This document shows, piece by piece, positions 7,990-15,745 of a stretch of DNA of 23,583 nt. Under the pieces are notes generated by a model that saw only the letters and a program-made list of their open reading frames with translations, had not been told where the DNA came from and did not search any database. How positions within the stretch are numbered: the first letter of the stretch is position 1; each line of letters opens with the position of its first letter. This DNA comes from Desulfovibrio sp. UBA4079 (GTDB lineage: Bacteria > Desulfobacterota > Desulfovibrionia > Desulfovibrionales > Desulfovibrionaceae): NCBI GenBank assembly GCA_002382645.1, contig DFYP01000063.1:11622-35204 (forward strand), given 5' to 3'. Both the position numbers and the translations under genes were made by a program.

Positions 7990-8524
7990 CCGTCCACTCC
8001 GCCACGCGCCCGCCCAGGGGAATGGCGCATCCGAGCCCCACGTGCGCGCCGGTGCCGATGCGCGCGTGGTTGCCGATGATCGCGCCCGCGCCGATGAGGG
8101 CGAAGGCCCCGATGGAGACGTCCTGGTTCACGTTCACGTGGCTCAGGAGGCAGGCGCCCTCCAGGATTTCCGACCCGGCCAGCACAGAGGAGAGGGGCCC
8201 GAGGATCACGCCGGCGGCGATGCGGGCCGAAGCCGAGACGACGCAGGACGGGTCGATGACCGGGGGAAAGGTGAAGCCCCGCGCCCGGAGGCGCTCGTAG
8301 ATCGCCTTGCGCGCGGCCGGCGCGCCGATGCCCAGGGCCAGGGGCGTGCTCGGGGGCACGTCGTCCACGCGGCCCAGCACGGGCAGCCCGTTGGCGCTCG
8401 TGATCTCCGGGAAGCGGTCATCGAACTGGCCGAGGATTTCGAGGCTGGCGTTGCGGGCTGCGATGTCCAGGATAAAGGCCGCCAGCGTGCCCGCGCCGAT
8501 GATGCCGATCTTCATGTTAATCAT
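7973..8524 (-). CDS. PglD/NeuD-like left-handed beta-helix acyltransferase family protein (183 aa)
   Basis: The N-terminal Rossmann-like domain opens MKIGIIGAGTLAAFILD, and from about residue 90 the hexapeptide repeats of a left-handed beta-helix follow. This is the two-domain form of PglD/NeuD, which acetylate an aminosugar nucleotide with acetyl-CoA. The catalytic His of PglD normally sits in an xHD-x-x-IG motif. Here the aligned segment reads NQDVSIG (133-139), with Gln134 in its place, so activity is uncertain; His129 just before it might substitute. The C-terminal end is also short and unusual. The start is either ATG 8524 (GGAAG 4 bases upstream, adds MIN) or ATG 8515. The preceding stop lies between them. 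Confidence 0.83.
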   Translation of the reverse strand: MINMKIGIIGAGTLAAFILDIAARNASLEILGQFDDRFPEITSANGLPVLGRVDDVPPSTPLALGIGAPAARKAIYERLRARGFTFPPVIDPSCVVSASARIAAGVILGPLSSVLAGSEILEGACLLSHVNVNQDVSIGAFALIGAGAIIGNHARIGTGAHVGLGCAIPLGGRVAEWTDVTRG

Positions 8525-9299
8525 CCCGCTTCCGGCATTTGAGGAAATAGTGCCAGCAGACCGCCTTGAACGGACCCAGGCGGCGCATGGTCTGCTCGAC
8601 CTTGAGGTAAAGCCGGTCCAGGGGGCGGATAAGGAACTGGGGCAAGAAGGTGACCCGCCGGATGTCCGTGGTGTAGATGCCGCTGAACGGCGGGCAGAAG
8701 GTCAGGCCCAGGCTGGCCTGGGGCTCGAATCCATTCTGCCGGGCCAGGGCGCGAATTTCCCAGGGCAGGAAAAAGTGTATTTTCCCGCCGGGGTAAAGGC
8801 GCAGGAGGCGCATGAGGAGGAACACGAATCGCCAATGCAGGGCCAGGCGGTTGGGCACGTCCAGATAGAGGGTGCCGCCGGGTTTGAGCACACGGTGCAT
8901 CTCTCGCAACGCCTGGGTTCTCGCGTCTCCGGGCAGGTGGTCCAGCACTGCGAGGCAGAAGACCACGTCGAAGCTCTTGTCCTCATGCGGGATTTCGGTG
9001 ACCGAGCCCTGATACAGGTCCTGGGCCTGCAATCCCTGGCGTTCCAGTCGGCTCCTGGTGGCTTCGACCATCTCGGCGGAGTAGTCGAAGGCCCAGACCG
9101 AGGCTCCGGCGAGCAGGGCGAAGACGGTGTATTCCCCGTGCCCGCACCCGGCGTCGAGCACCTTCTTGCCGGCGATGCCGGTGAAGAATTCCCGCCAATG
9201 TGTTTCGCGGGCCTGGCGGAGTATGGCCCATTCGGGAGCGTCCTTTCGGTCGTCGATGGACTTGCCGTACGCATCCCAGTTCTTGTCGTATTCGGTCAT
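8517..9299 (-). CDS. Class I SAM-dependent methyltransferase (260 aa)
   Basis: This is a UbiE/Methyltransf_11-type enzyme with motif I KKVLDAGCGHGEYT (45-58), acidic motif II WAFDYSAEM, motif IV FDVVFCLAVLDHLP and the following LKPGGTLYLDVPN. A hydrophobic stretch (WRFVFLLMRLLRLYP) and a basic C-terminus ending in KCRKRDD suggest a peripheral membrane contact, as in methyltransferases acting on lipid-linked glycans. The substrate is unknown. The ATG at 9299 has GGAG 7 bases upstream. It starts the run of genes after the 375-base interval and overlaps the PglD-like gene by 8 bases. Confidence 0.9.
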   Translation of the reverse strand: MTEYDKNWDAYGKSIDDRKDAPEWAILRQARETHWREFFTGIAGKKVLDAGCGHGEYTVFALLAGASVWAFDYSAEMVEATRSRLERQGLQAQDLYQGSVTEIPHEDKSFDVVFCLAVLDHLPGDARTQALREMHRVLKPGGTLYLDVPNRLALHWRFVFLLMRLLRLYPGGKIHFFLPWEIRALARQNGFEPQASLGLTFCPPFSGIYTTDIRRVTFLPQFLIRPLDRLYLKVEQTMRRLGPFKAVCWHYFLKCRKRDD

Positions 9300-9438
9300 G
9301 CCAATGCTCCAGCGGCGATGCCGGCGGGTGAAACGGAACGCGGGCGGTGATCCAGGCGCGGCCTGTCCCCTGTAACCTCAGTTTTTCGCGGGTGTTGGCG
9401 GAACTTTGCCAGCCGGGCTTCCGCACTGTCAAGCCCGA
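9300..9438 (-). other. Interval without a supported intact gene
   Basis: Together with 9439-9674 this makes the longest interval (375 bases) without a confident gene. On the minus strand one frame is open from 9438 to the ATGA at 9296-9299 and reads like protein (for example EARLAKFRQHPRK), which may be the displaced end of the short ORF next to it. A perfect TTGACA at 9432-9427 could serve as a -35 element about 130 bases ahead of the methyltransferase start. The best -10 at 17-18 bases distance is poor, so no promoter is called. No hairpin with a U-tract was found. Confidence 0.4.
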
Positions 9439-9666
9439 TCAAACGGTCCCGGAAGAGCGCTGGCTGCGCCGTCCTGCAGCGCCGGGGGGCCTCGGCGGGA
9501 GGTTCTTCCCACCCTGAATAGCCGGAAAACGGTCGAATACGCGGTTCAAGACGTTGAAGTCGGGGAGGCCGCACTCCTGGCTGGGTCTGTGGTAGGCCTC
9601 CGCGAAGAACTTCATCCTGTGATGTTCCCGCGCACGTGGGATGCGGGGAAAGATGATGCAGTCCAT
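9439..9666 (-). CDS. Short hypothetical protein, possibly the N-terminal part of a frameshifted gene (75 aa)
   Basis: This short ORF begins 8 bases after the stop of the sulfotransferase gene, on the operon strand. The first 55 residues (MDCIIFPRIPR, then MKFFAEAYHRPSQECGLPDF) have mixed, natural-looking composition and mostly G/C third codon positions. The last 18 residues are Pro/Arg/Ser-rich and look like out-of-frame reading. No family is recognised. There is no good ribosome site before ATG 9666; ATG 9615 is an alternative. A one-base insertion near the G6 run at 9484-9489 would join it to the frame ending at 9296, giving about 123 residues. It could equally be spurious. Confidence 0.35.
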   Translation of the reverse strand: MDCIIFPRIPRAREHHRMKFFAEAYHRPSQECGLPDFNVLNRVFDRFPAIQGGKNLPPRPPGAAGRRSQRSSGTV

Positions 9667-9674
9667 GGCAGCGG

Positions 9675-10517
9675 TCAGAGCCGCTCCCGGAAGGCCTGCA
9701 GCTTGCGGTCCAACCCTTCGATCCGGCCCAGGCGGTCCTGGAAGATCTGCTGGGCGTGGGCATACAGTTCCAGGTCCACTCGGTTTTTCTCCGTGAGCAG
9801 GCCGAAGGCTTCCCGGCCGATCTCGGCTTGCAGCCGCTCGAGGCGCGAGGCCTGGGTTTCACGCCGGTCCTGCCGGACGTTCTGCGGCTTGTAGGTGAAG
9901 TCGATGGAGGGGAAGACCGGGCGCAGGGTCTCCTCGAAGAGCAACATGCTCTCGTCGAAGTGTTCAACGATGCCCAGGAGCGGGACGGACTCCAGAAAGC
10001 GTTTGGCCTCGGCCAGGTCCCGGTCTCCCATCTCCCTGCGGTGGACGAGCCCGGGCAGGGCGCGCAACACTTGGTAGTTCCTGATGGAGGGAGGCACATC
10101 CGGCCGCATGCGCCAGAGCACGTATTCGCGCAGGTCGTGCTCCCGGGCGAAGCGGGCGCCCTGGGTGCCGGCCTGGGCCTGCTCGCGTTCGAAGTTGTAC
10201 ACCGAGGTCACGCGTTCCAGGGGATGACGGAGCAGCATGAGCAGGTGGAAGTCAACATCCTCCAGTTCGGGTAGCGGCAGAGCCAGATGATGGGAGGCCA
10301 GGGCCCGCACCCTGGGGTTGGCGCGGAAGTAGCCCGCCAGGTAGGCGGTGCCGCCCTTCATGGCCGCGTTGTCGCGGTGGTCCACGAAACCGCGGCCGAA
10401 ATTTTTCCGCAGGGCCCAGTCAATGGTCGTGCCCGCGTTCTTGAACAGGTGGTTGTGGACGATAATCGCCCGGCGGCCCTTGCAGGGAAAGAATTTTTCG
10501 AGGAGCCGGCGGATCAT
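9675..10517 (-). CDS. Sulfotransferase family 2-like protein (280 aa)
   Basis: This is a stand-alone PAPS-dependent sulfotransferase candidate. The 5'-phosphosulfate loop is HLFKNAGTT (23-31), with Lys26 in the expected place. The 3'-phosphate motif is LLRHPLERVTSVYNFE, with Arg97 and Ser105 spaced R-x7-S as in known sulfotransferases. The FKNAGTT and RHPLERVTSVY wording is that of the Sulfotransfer_2/heparan 2-O-type branch, which acts on polysaccharides. The C-terminal 60 residues (SRLERLQAEIGREAF to the end) are charged and probably helical. The start is ATG, overlapping the WcbI stop as ATGA. Sulfation of the exported glycan is the likely job; the acceptor is unknown. Confidence 0.88.
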   Translation of the reverse strand: MIRRLLEKFFPCKGRRAIIVHNHLFKNAGTTIDWALRKNFGRGFVDHRDNAAMKGGTAYLAGYFRANPRVRALASHHLALPLPELEDVDFHLLMLLRHPLERVTSVYNFEREQAQAGTQGARFAREHDLREYVLWRMRPDVPPSIRNYQVLRALPGLVHRREMGDRDLAEAKRFLESVPLLGIVEHFDESMLLFEETLRPVFPSIDFTYKPQNVRQDRRETQASRLERLQAEIGREAFGLLTEKNRVDLELYAHAQQIFQDRLGRIEGLDRKLQAFRERL

Positions 10518-11458
10518 GTCACTGCCGCCCCGCCCGTCTGGCGGTCCTGGAGGGCTGCCCGGTGGGCGTCGTACACCGCGAAGAATTGCCGGACCAAGTC
10601 CTCAGGGGCATAGACCTTCCTCTTGCCCACGGTCACGGTTCCCGGGCCGATGTTCCTCACCTTGAGGCCGGTCCACGTGCCGTCCTCGGGGAACTTCAGG
10701 TCATGGGCTTGGCGGACCCAGGGATTGAGGGGGATGCGGATCATGCCGAGGGGCTCCGATCCGCGCAGGCTCCTCCGGGGCGCCGCGGAAAGGCCCATCA
10801 GCTCCAGGAGCGACGCCGCCAGCATTTCCAGGAGAGCCCAGCTCGGGTGATTGAACGTGAAGAACAGACGCTGTTTCCAGACCAGGTCCCGCAGGACGGG
10901 AAGAATCCTGGTCTGGGTCAGTTCCTCGCGCCGCTGGAGTTCGGCCAGGGAGGCCTCCGGCACGGCGGCGTAGCGCTCGCGGTTGTACTCCGGGTCGCCG
11001 TGCCGGGCCAGGATTTCCCTCACCGGGAGTCCCTGCTGCCAGCCCTCGAAAAAGGCCCGGCAGTGGTAGTCCCCCAGCGGGCCGCGCAGGGGGGTGCGGC
11101 CGTCCATCCGCAGGACGAAGAGTTCCGGGTTGTAGCCTCGGAAATAGAGGTTGAGCCAGAGCAGCAGCTTGGAGCCATAGCGTTGGCGGAGTTCCGAGGT
11201 CCGGACAAAGGCGCAGGGATAGGTGTCCGCGACATGCTGGGACAGAATGAAATCCGCCTCGCGAAAAAGCGGCGCGTAGGCCGCTTCCTCCTCATCCCGC
11301 AGGAGATGGACCACGGCGACGGTCCTGACCTCGATGCCGGGGTTCATCAGGGACAGGAGCGCGGCCATGGGCCGGGCCTGGCAGTTGCCGACCACGGCCA
11401 CGCGGATTTTGGGCCCGCCCGCCGCGCGCCACGGAAAGAATCTAGCGGGCCAGGCCAA
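10514..11458 (-). CDS. WcbI-family polysaccharide biosynthesis protein, putative acyltransferase (314 aa, TTG start)
   Basis: The opening KIRVAVVGNCQARP (17-30), with its GNCQ motif, followed by FILSQHVADTYPCAF, is characteristic of the WcbI family (PF18588). The family is named after a Burkholderia capsule protein that binds coenzyme A and is linked to O-acetylation. A SGNH-like fold and transfer of an acyl group to the glycan are expected from the family. The best start is TTG at 11458: GGAGGA lies 5 bases upstream and only 16 residues precede the first strand. The frame remains open back to 11572, but that part is shadow of the upstream fusion gene. The overlap with the fusion gene is 17 bases, and with the sulfotransferase 4 bases (ATGA). 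Confidence 0.85.
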   Translation of the reverse strand: MAWPARFFPWRAAGGPKIRVAVVGNCQARPMAALLSLMNPGIEVRTVAVVHLLRDEEEAAYAPLFREADFILSQHVADTYPCAFVRTSELRQRYGSKLLLWLNLYFRGYNPELFVLRMDGRTPLRGPLGDYHCRAFFEGWQQGLPVREILARHGDPEYNRERYAAVPEASLAELQRREELTQTRILPVLRDLVWKQRLFFTFNHPSWALLEMLAASLLELMGLSAAPRRSLRGSEPLGMIRIPLNPWVRQAHDLKFPEDGTWTGLKVRNIGPGTVTVGKRKVYAPEDLVRQFFAVYDAHRAALQDRQTGGAAVT

Positions 11459-14400
11459 GCTGTTCCTCCACCGCTGCGGCGAGGGCCCGGGACGCGGCCG
11501 CAATGGAATGGAATTCCTCGCAGTGGCGCAGGCCCGCCTCCGAGAGCCGGAGCCAGAGTTCCTTGTCGCCATAGAGGGTCATGGCGGCCTCGGCCATCTG
11601 CTCGGGAGTCTCCGCCACGAGCAGATGCTCGTTGTGGACCAGGCGGGAGCCTTCCACGGCCATGGGCGAGGCCACGCAGGGCACGCCGTGGGTCAGGCTG
11701 GAAACAACCTTGCCCTTCATGCCCGCCCCGAAACGCAGGGGAGCCACCGTCAACCGGCAGCTTGCAAACAGGGCGGCCAGGTCCTCCACGAATCCGCGCA
11801 CCTCCACGTCCGGGGCCGCGAGGGCGAGGACCTCGGCGGGCGGGTCGCTCCCGGCGATGATGAAGCGCCCGGGAAAGCCCCTGGCCCGCAGCAGCGGCAT
11901 CACGTCCGCCGCGAAGTGCTTCACCGCGTCCACGTTGGGCGGATGCGCGTAGCCGCCGATGAACACGATGTCCCGGCGTTCCTCCCAGGGGGTCGGGCCC
12001 GGGCCCGGGATGTGCCGCATGATGGGCATATGGAGCAGCCGGGACCCGGGCAGGATCTGCCGGAGCATTTCCAGTTCGTGCTCGCTGCGCAGGAGGGTCA
12101 GGTCCGCGGCCGCGATGACGCCCAGTTCCAGCTCCTTGGTCCTGTCCGCCATGCGCGCCAGGGAGGCGGAACCGCGCAGGGCCGCCTCGCGGCTCTCCCG
12201 CAGGAAGTGCAGGTCCACGGTGTCGAACCAGACCTTGGCCTTGTGAGCATACCGGCGGGCGGTTGCCAGCAGGGACGCGGCCACGCCGACCCGGGCGAGC
12301 AGCACGATGTCCGCGTCCGGGCCGTATCGGCGGAGGCCTTTTCTGGGCGAAGGCGTCCAGGGCGCGTACAGGCATTCCACGCCCGCCCTTTGCAGGTCTT
12401 CCGTCGCGCGCCCGCCGTGGCAGCAGCTCTCAGGAAGGAAGGTGACGTGGAAGCCCAGGTCCTGGAAGATGCGCATGAGGTTGCATGCGTCGATGGACCC
12501 GGAATCCTTGTCCGGGGTGGGCGTGGTCGAATCCACCACCAGGATTCGTCTCTTGACGCCGCGCAGGACGGGCAGGGCCAGGGGATCGCAGGGGCCGAAG
12601 CCGGCCAGGATCCCGGCCCACTTGGCCCGGAACGCGGTTTTGTTCAGGGCCTGGTGCCGTTTCACCCCCGAGGCCTCGGAGGTGCCGTTGCTCACGCCCT
12701 CGAAATGCACGACCTCGGAGCACGGCTGGTAGATCACGCGCCGGCCCGCGGCCCGGACCTTGAAGGCCAGGTCCGTGTCCTCGTAGTAGGCCGGGGCGAA
12801 GCGTTCGTCGAAGCCTCCCAGGCGGCGCCAGAGTTCGGCGTCCACGGCCACGGATGCGCCGGAGCAGTAGTCCGCGTCCCGGGCGAAACTGAAGCGCGGG
12901 TCCGCAGGGTCTTCCAGGCGGCCGTAGTTCCAGGCCCCGCCGTCCTCGAAGACGATGCCGCCGGCTTCCTGCAGGGCGCCTTCGGGGTAGAGGAGCTTGG
13001 AGCCTGCCAGGCCGGTCCCGGGGTGCTCGTCAAAGGTCCGCAGCAGTTCGGAGAGCCAGCCGGGCAGGACGACCGTGTCGTTGTTCAACAGGACGATGTG
13101 GCGTCCCCGGGCCTCCCGGGCCGCCCGGTTGCACGTGCGCAGGAAACCGAGGTTCTCGTCGCTGCGCAGGTAGCGGAGCCGGGGGAAGCGCTCGGCGAAG
13201 ACTTCCCGGGTCTGGTCCGAGGAGGCGTCGTCGGCGATGAGGATCTCAAAATCCTGGCGGCCGGCATTGAGATAGAGGGAGTGGAGGCAGGCCAGGGTGA
13301 AGCGGATCTGGTTGTGGACCGGGATGATGATGCTGGCCGCGGGCTGGAGTCCGGGCAGCGCCTGGTCCTTCGCCAGCAGGCGGAGCTCCCGGCTCCAGGC
13401 CTGGACGTCCTCGTTGGTGGCCGGTCCGGGGCGGCCGGCCGTGGATTTCCGGGGCAGGCCGTAGCGCTGGATCAGGGGCAGGCAGTGCCGCTGGATGTTC
13501 TGGACCGCCTCCACGCCATGACCGCGCAGGTGCAGCCGGAGGCGTTCGCCCAGCTGCCTCAAGCCCTCCCGGCCCGAGGCCAGGAGCAGGAGGCCCTTCG
13601 TGACGCGGCGGGGATGCAGAAGCCGCAGGAGCCTGTGGGGGTTGGGCAGGACCCGGCGCAACAGGCCCGGGTTCTCCTGCCGCACGGGCTTGTCCCGCGG
13701 CAGGGCCAGAAGCTCTTCCACGCGCTGGAGTTCCGGAACCAGGCCCTGGTCCGTGCGGCCCAGCAACCGGGCGATGGCGGCCGCGATCCGCACCAGCCGG
13801 GACTGATGGAGCCGCTTGAGGCTCGCTTCCAGGGCCAGGACCCGGTTCTCGGGCAGATCGAGCTGGGAAATGGGCACGGTTCTGCGGGCGAGGTCATCGG
13901 CCCAGGGGCTTCCCGTCCGGATATCCGAAAGCTCCCGGCGCAGGGTCTCCATCCGCCGCGGGTCGGAGTCCACGGAACCGCCCTGGTCCAGGGCGGCCAG
14001 AAGGTCCAGCTGGAACCGGTCCAGGGCCGCGGTCTCCGGGGCGAGGCAATGCTGCAGGCCGGGGTCCACGAAGGACTCCACCTCGGCCCGCTCCGGGAGG
14101 CGCAGCCCACTCACCCCGGCGGCGGCCAGGGCGGCGTGCAGGCGCGTCACGGTCTGGTGGGGGGCGCTCAGCAGGTCTTCGTAGCGCACGGACACGCGGG
14201 GCCGGTCGCCCAGGATGCGCAGCAGGCTGCGGGTGTAGAACTCCCAGAGCCGCGCGCCGTATTCCAGGGGAATGCCGTTGCGCCGGAACAGGGACTGGGC
14301 CACCTGCGCGGGCGAGCGCTGCACATGGATGAAGACCGGGCATTCCAGCAGCGGCAGCCAGTGCTCCAGGGTCAGGCACAGCCGCGGGTCCTTGAGGAAC

Positions 14401-14702
14401 CAGGGCCTGTGGGCGTCCAGCTTGAGCAGTATCTGGGCCAGGTATTCCTGCGTCTTGGCCAGCGGTTCCCGGGCGGCCGTGTTGCAACTGAGCCAGTCCA
14501 CCGCCCACCAGCACCCGCCGGCGGCCCTGAGGAGCTCGTCGTTGGCCCAGACCACGTCCAGGCGCTCCCAGAAGCCTTTGGGGTTGTCCCGGGCCGCCCG
14601 GGCCATGACGTTTTCATCGCCGAAATAGCAGCCCATCATGTTGAGCAGCCGGGCCAGGGCCGAGGTGCCGGAGCGGTGCATGCCGAGCACGAGGATCTGC
14701 AT
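11442..14702 (-). CDS. Trifunctional fusion: sulfotransferase-like / GT2 / GT4 glycosyltransferase (1086 aa)
   Basis: Three catalytic domains lie in one chain. Residues 1-215 are sulfotransferase-like: P-loop GMHRSGTS (7-14), FLKDPR (102-107), and Arg129-x7-Ser137 in VQRSPAQVAQSL. Residues 216-450 form an Arg/Leu-rich, mostly helical linker. Residues 455-700 are a GT-A family 2 domain with SIIIPVHN, ADDASS (490-495), LLNNDT (538-543) and EDTD (641-644). Residues 717-1080 are a GT-B family 4 domain with RILVVDS, FIGGYAHPPN (914-923) and APLRFGAGMKGKV (987-999). All are cytoplasmic-type. One polypeptide could add two sugars and a sulfate in sequence (inference). The ATG shares one base with the preceding stop (TGATG). 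No internal stop or frameshift was seen, so the fusion looks genuine. Confidence 0.92.
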   Translation of the reverse strand: MQILVLGMHRSGTSALARLLNMMGCYFGDENVMARAARDNPKGFWERLDVVWANDELLRAAGGCWWAVDWLSCNTAAREPLAKTQEYLAQILLKLDAHRPWFLKDPRLCLTLEHWLPLLECPVFIHVQRSPAQVAQSLFRRNGIPLEYGARLWEFYTRSLLRILGDRPRVSVRYEDLLSAPHQTVTRLHAALAAAGVSGLRLPERAEVESFVDPGLQHCLAPETAALDRFQLDLLAALDQGGSVDSDPRRMETLRRELSDIRTGSPWADDLARRTVPISQLDLPENRVLALEASLKRLHQSRLVRIAAAIARLLGRTDQGLVPELQRVEELLALPRDKPVRQENPGLLRRVLPNPHRLLRLLHPRRVTKGLLLLASGREGLRQLGERLRLHLRGHGVEAVQNIQRHCLPLIQRYGLPRKSTAGRPGPATNEDVQAWSRELRLLAKDQALPGLQPAASIIIPVHNQIRFTLACLHSLYLNAGRQDFEILIADDASSDQTREVFAERFPRLRYLRSDENLGFLRTCNRAAREARGRHIVLLNNDTVVLPGWLSELLRTFDEHPGTGLAGSKLLYPEGALQEAGGIVFEDGGAWNYGRLEDPADPRFSFARDADYCSGASVAVDAELWRRLGGFDERFAPAYYEDTDLAFKVRAAGRRVIYQPCSEVVHFEGVSNGTSEASGVKRHQALNKTAFRAKWAGILAGFGPCDPLALPVLRGVKRRILVVDSTTPTPDKDSGSIDACNLMRIFQDLGFHVTFLPESCCHGGRATEDLQRAGVECLYAPWTPSPRKGLRRYGPDADIVLLARVGVAASLLATARRYAHKAKVWFDTVDLHFLRESREAALRGSASLARMADRTKELELGVIAAADLTLLRSEHELEMLRQILPGSRLLHMPIMRHIPGPGPTPWEERRDIVFIGGYAHPPNVDAVKHFAADVMPLLRARGFPGRFIIAGSDPPAEVLALAAPDVEVRGFVEDLAALFASCRLTVAPLRFGAGMKGKVVSSLTHGVPCVASPMAVEGSRLVHNEHLLVAETPEQMAEAAMTLYGDKELWLRLSEAGLRHCEEFHSIAAASRALAAAVEEQLGLAR

Positions 14703-15745
14703 CAGTCGTCCCCGCGGTCTCCGGAGGCGAAGTCCAGGAGGCGATCCGGAACGGCCCGTCCTGGCGGGGCCTGGCGGAACCAGAAGCTGCCGCCGCCTCC
14801 CGGATAGCGGCCGCGCATCAAGGCCTCCAGCTCCACGGGCAGGCTCTGCTTGGCGAAGAAGGAACCGAAGAGCATGCGGGTGCGCCCGTTGCCCAGGAGA
14901 TAGGCCAGCAGCAGGTGCTGCTCGGTCCAGTGGCGGTGCAGCTCCAGGCCCCAGGACTTGGGCATTCCCGCCGGCAGGAACACGTCATGCACATGGACGG
15001 CCAGGTCGCGGACCAGGTTCGGCAGCACTCGCAGGAAGAGGTGCAGGCAGTCGCTGCCCGTCTTGACCGTGTGCGTGGAATCGATGAACAGGATGTCGCC
15101 GTCGGCCAGGGTCTCGTTGAAGAACGCCGCCGGAAGGGCCTGGGCCGGCTTCTCGAGGAGCTCGATCCCGGGGAGCCTGCGCAGCCAGGGGGAGGGGAAG
15201 GGCTCGACGCAGACGATCCGGCAGGAACCGTTGCGCCGCGAGGCTTCGAGCGCAACGAGAGTGGAGAATCCGGAGCCGATCTCCAGGATGGTGCGCGGCC
15301 TGACCCGGCGGACCATGGCGTAGTAGCTCATGGCGTCGGAATAGGAGAACATGCCGTTCTTCCAGAAATAGCTCCCGGGGGAGTCGGAGTCGCCCTCCAG
15401 CGGAGGATCGAAGTCCTGCGAGAACCCGGCGAGTTCCGCCAGGATCTCCCGCAGCGCTGGGGTGCGGAATATCTCCGGGGAGCCGAAGGGTTCGGGCTCC
15501 TGGTATTCGAAGGCCGTCTCGATGTCCCGGATCAGGGGGATGGTGGAATAGAAGTTGGCCGGCTCCACGAGCACGCCGCCGTCCTGGAGGTGGCGGTGGA
15601 TGTCCGGGCCGGCGTGCATGTACTTGGTGCCGAGCCGGATCAGGGTCGCCAGTTCGGCCCGGGTCTTCCGGTCGGCGGGGGATCCGGGCTGCATGTTCAG
15701 GAGCAGCTTGAGCCAGTATTTCGCCTTCGCGGCCGGGCCGGTCAT
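14702..15745 (-). CDS. Methyltransf_24-type SAM-dependent methyltransferase (347 aa)
   Basis: The Rossmann core lies in the middle of the protein: motif I TILEIGSGFST (152-162), an acidic strand end IVCVEPFPSP, then DILFIDSTHTVKTGSD (217-232) and VHVHDVFLPAG (250-260). The FIDSTH and HDVF elements are typical of Methyltransf_24 proteins of polysaccharide clusters, several of which bind a metal. An N-terminal extension of about 125 residues (with YFWKNGMFSYSDAMSYYAM just before the core) is probably a lid or substrate domain. It is translationally coupled to Wzt (ATGA, 15742-15745) and to the large fusion gene (TGATG). Methylation of a chain residue, perhaps an end cap, is plausible but not shown. 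Confidence 0.85.
   Translation of the reverse strand: MTGPAAKAKYWLKLLLNMQPGSPADRKTRAELATLIRLGTKYMHAGPDIHRHLQDGGVLVEPANFYSTIPLIRDIETAFEYQEPEPFGSPEIFRTPALREILAELAGFSQDFDPPLEGDSDSPGSYFWKNGMFSYSDAMSYYAMVRRVRPRTILEIGSGFSTLVALEASRRNGSCRIVCVEPFPSPWLRRLPGIELLEKPAQALPAAFFNETLADGDILFIDSTHTVKTGSDCLHLFLRVLPNLVRDLAVHVHDVFLPAGMPKSWGLELHRHWTEQHLLLAYLLGNGRTRMLFGSFFAKQSLPVELEALMRGRYPGGGGSFWFRQAPPGRAVPDRLLDFASGDRGDD

Noticed and set aside
9427..9432. TTGACA on the minus strand as a promoter -35 element
   Set aside because: No acceptable -10 at 16-18 bases (best is CAAAGT), and the site lies in a frame that may be coding.
11334..14807. A 1157-codon open frame on the plus strand
   Set aside because: It lies wholly opposite the 1086-residue fusion gene. 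Its product is Gly/His/Gln/Val-rich with no domain motif, as expected of an antisense shadow in GC-rich DNA.
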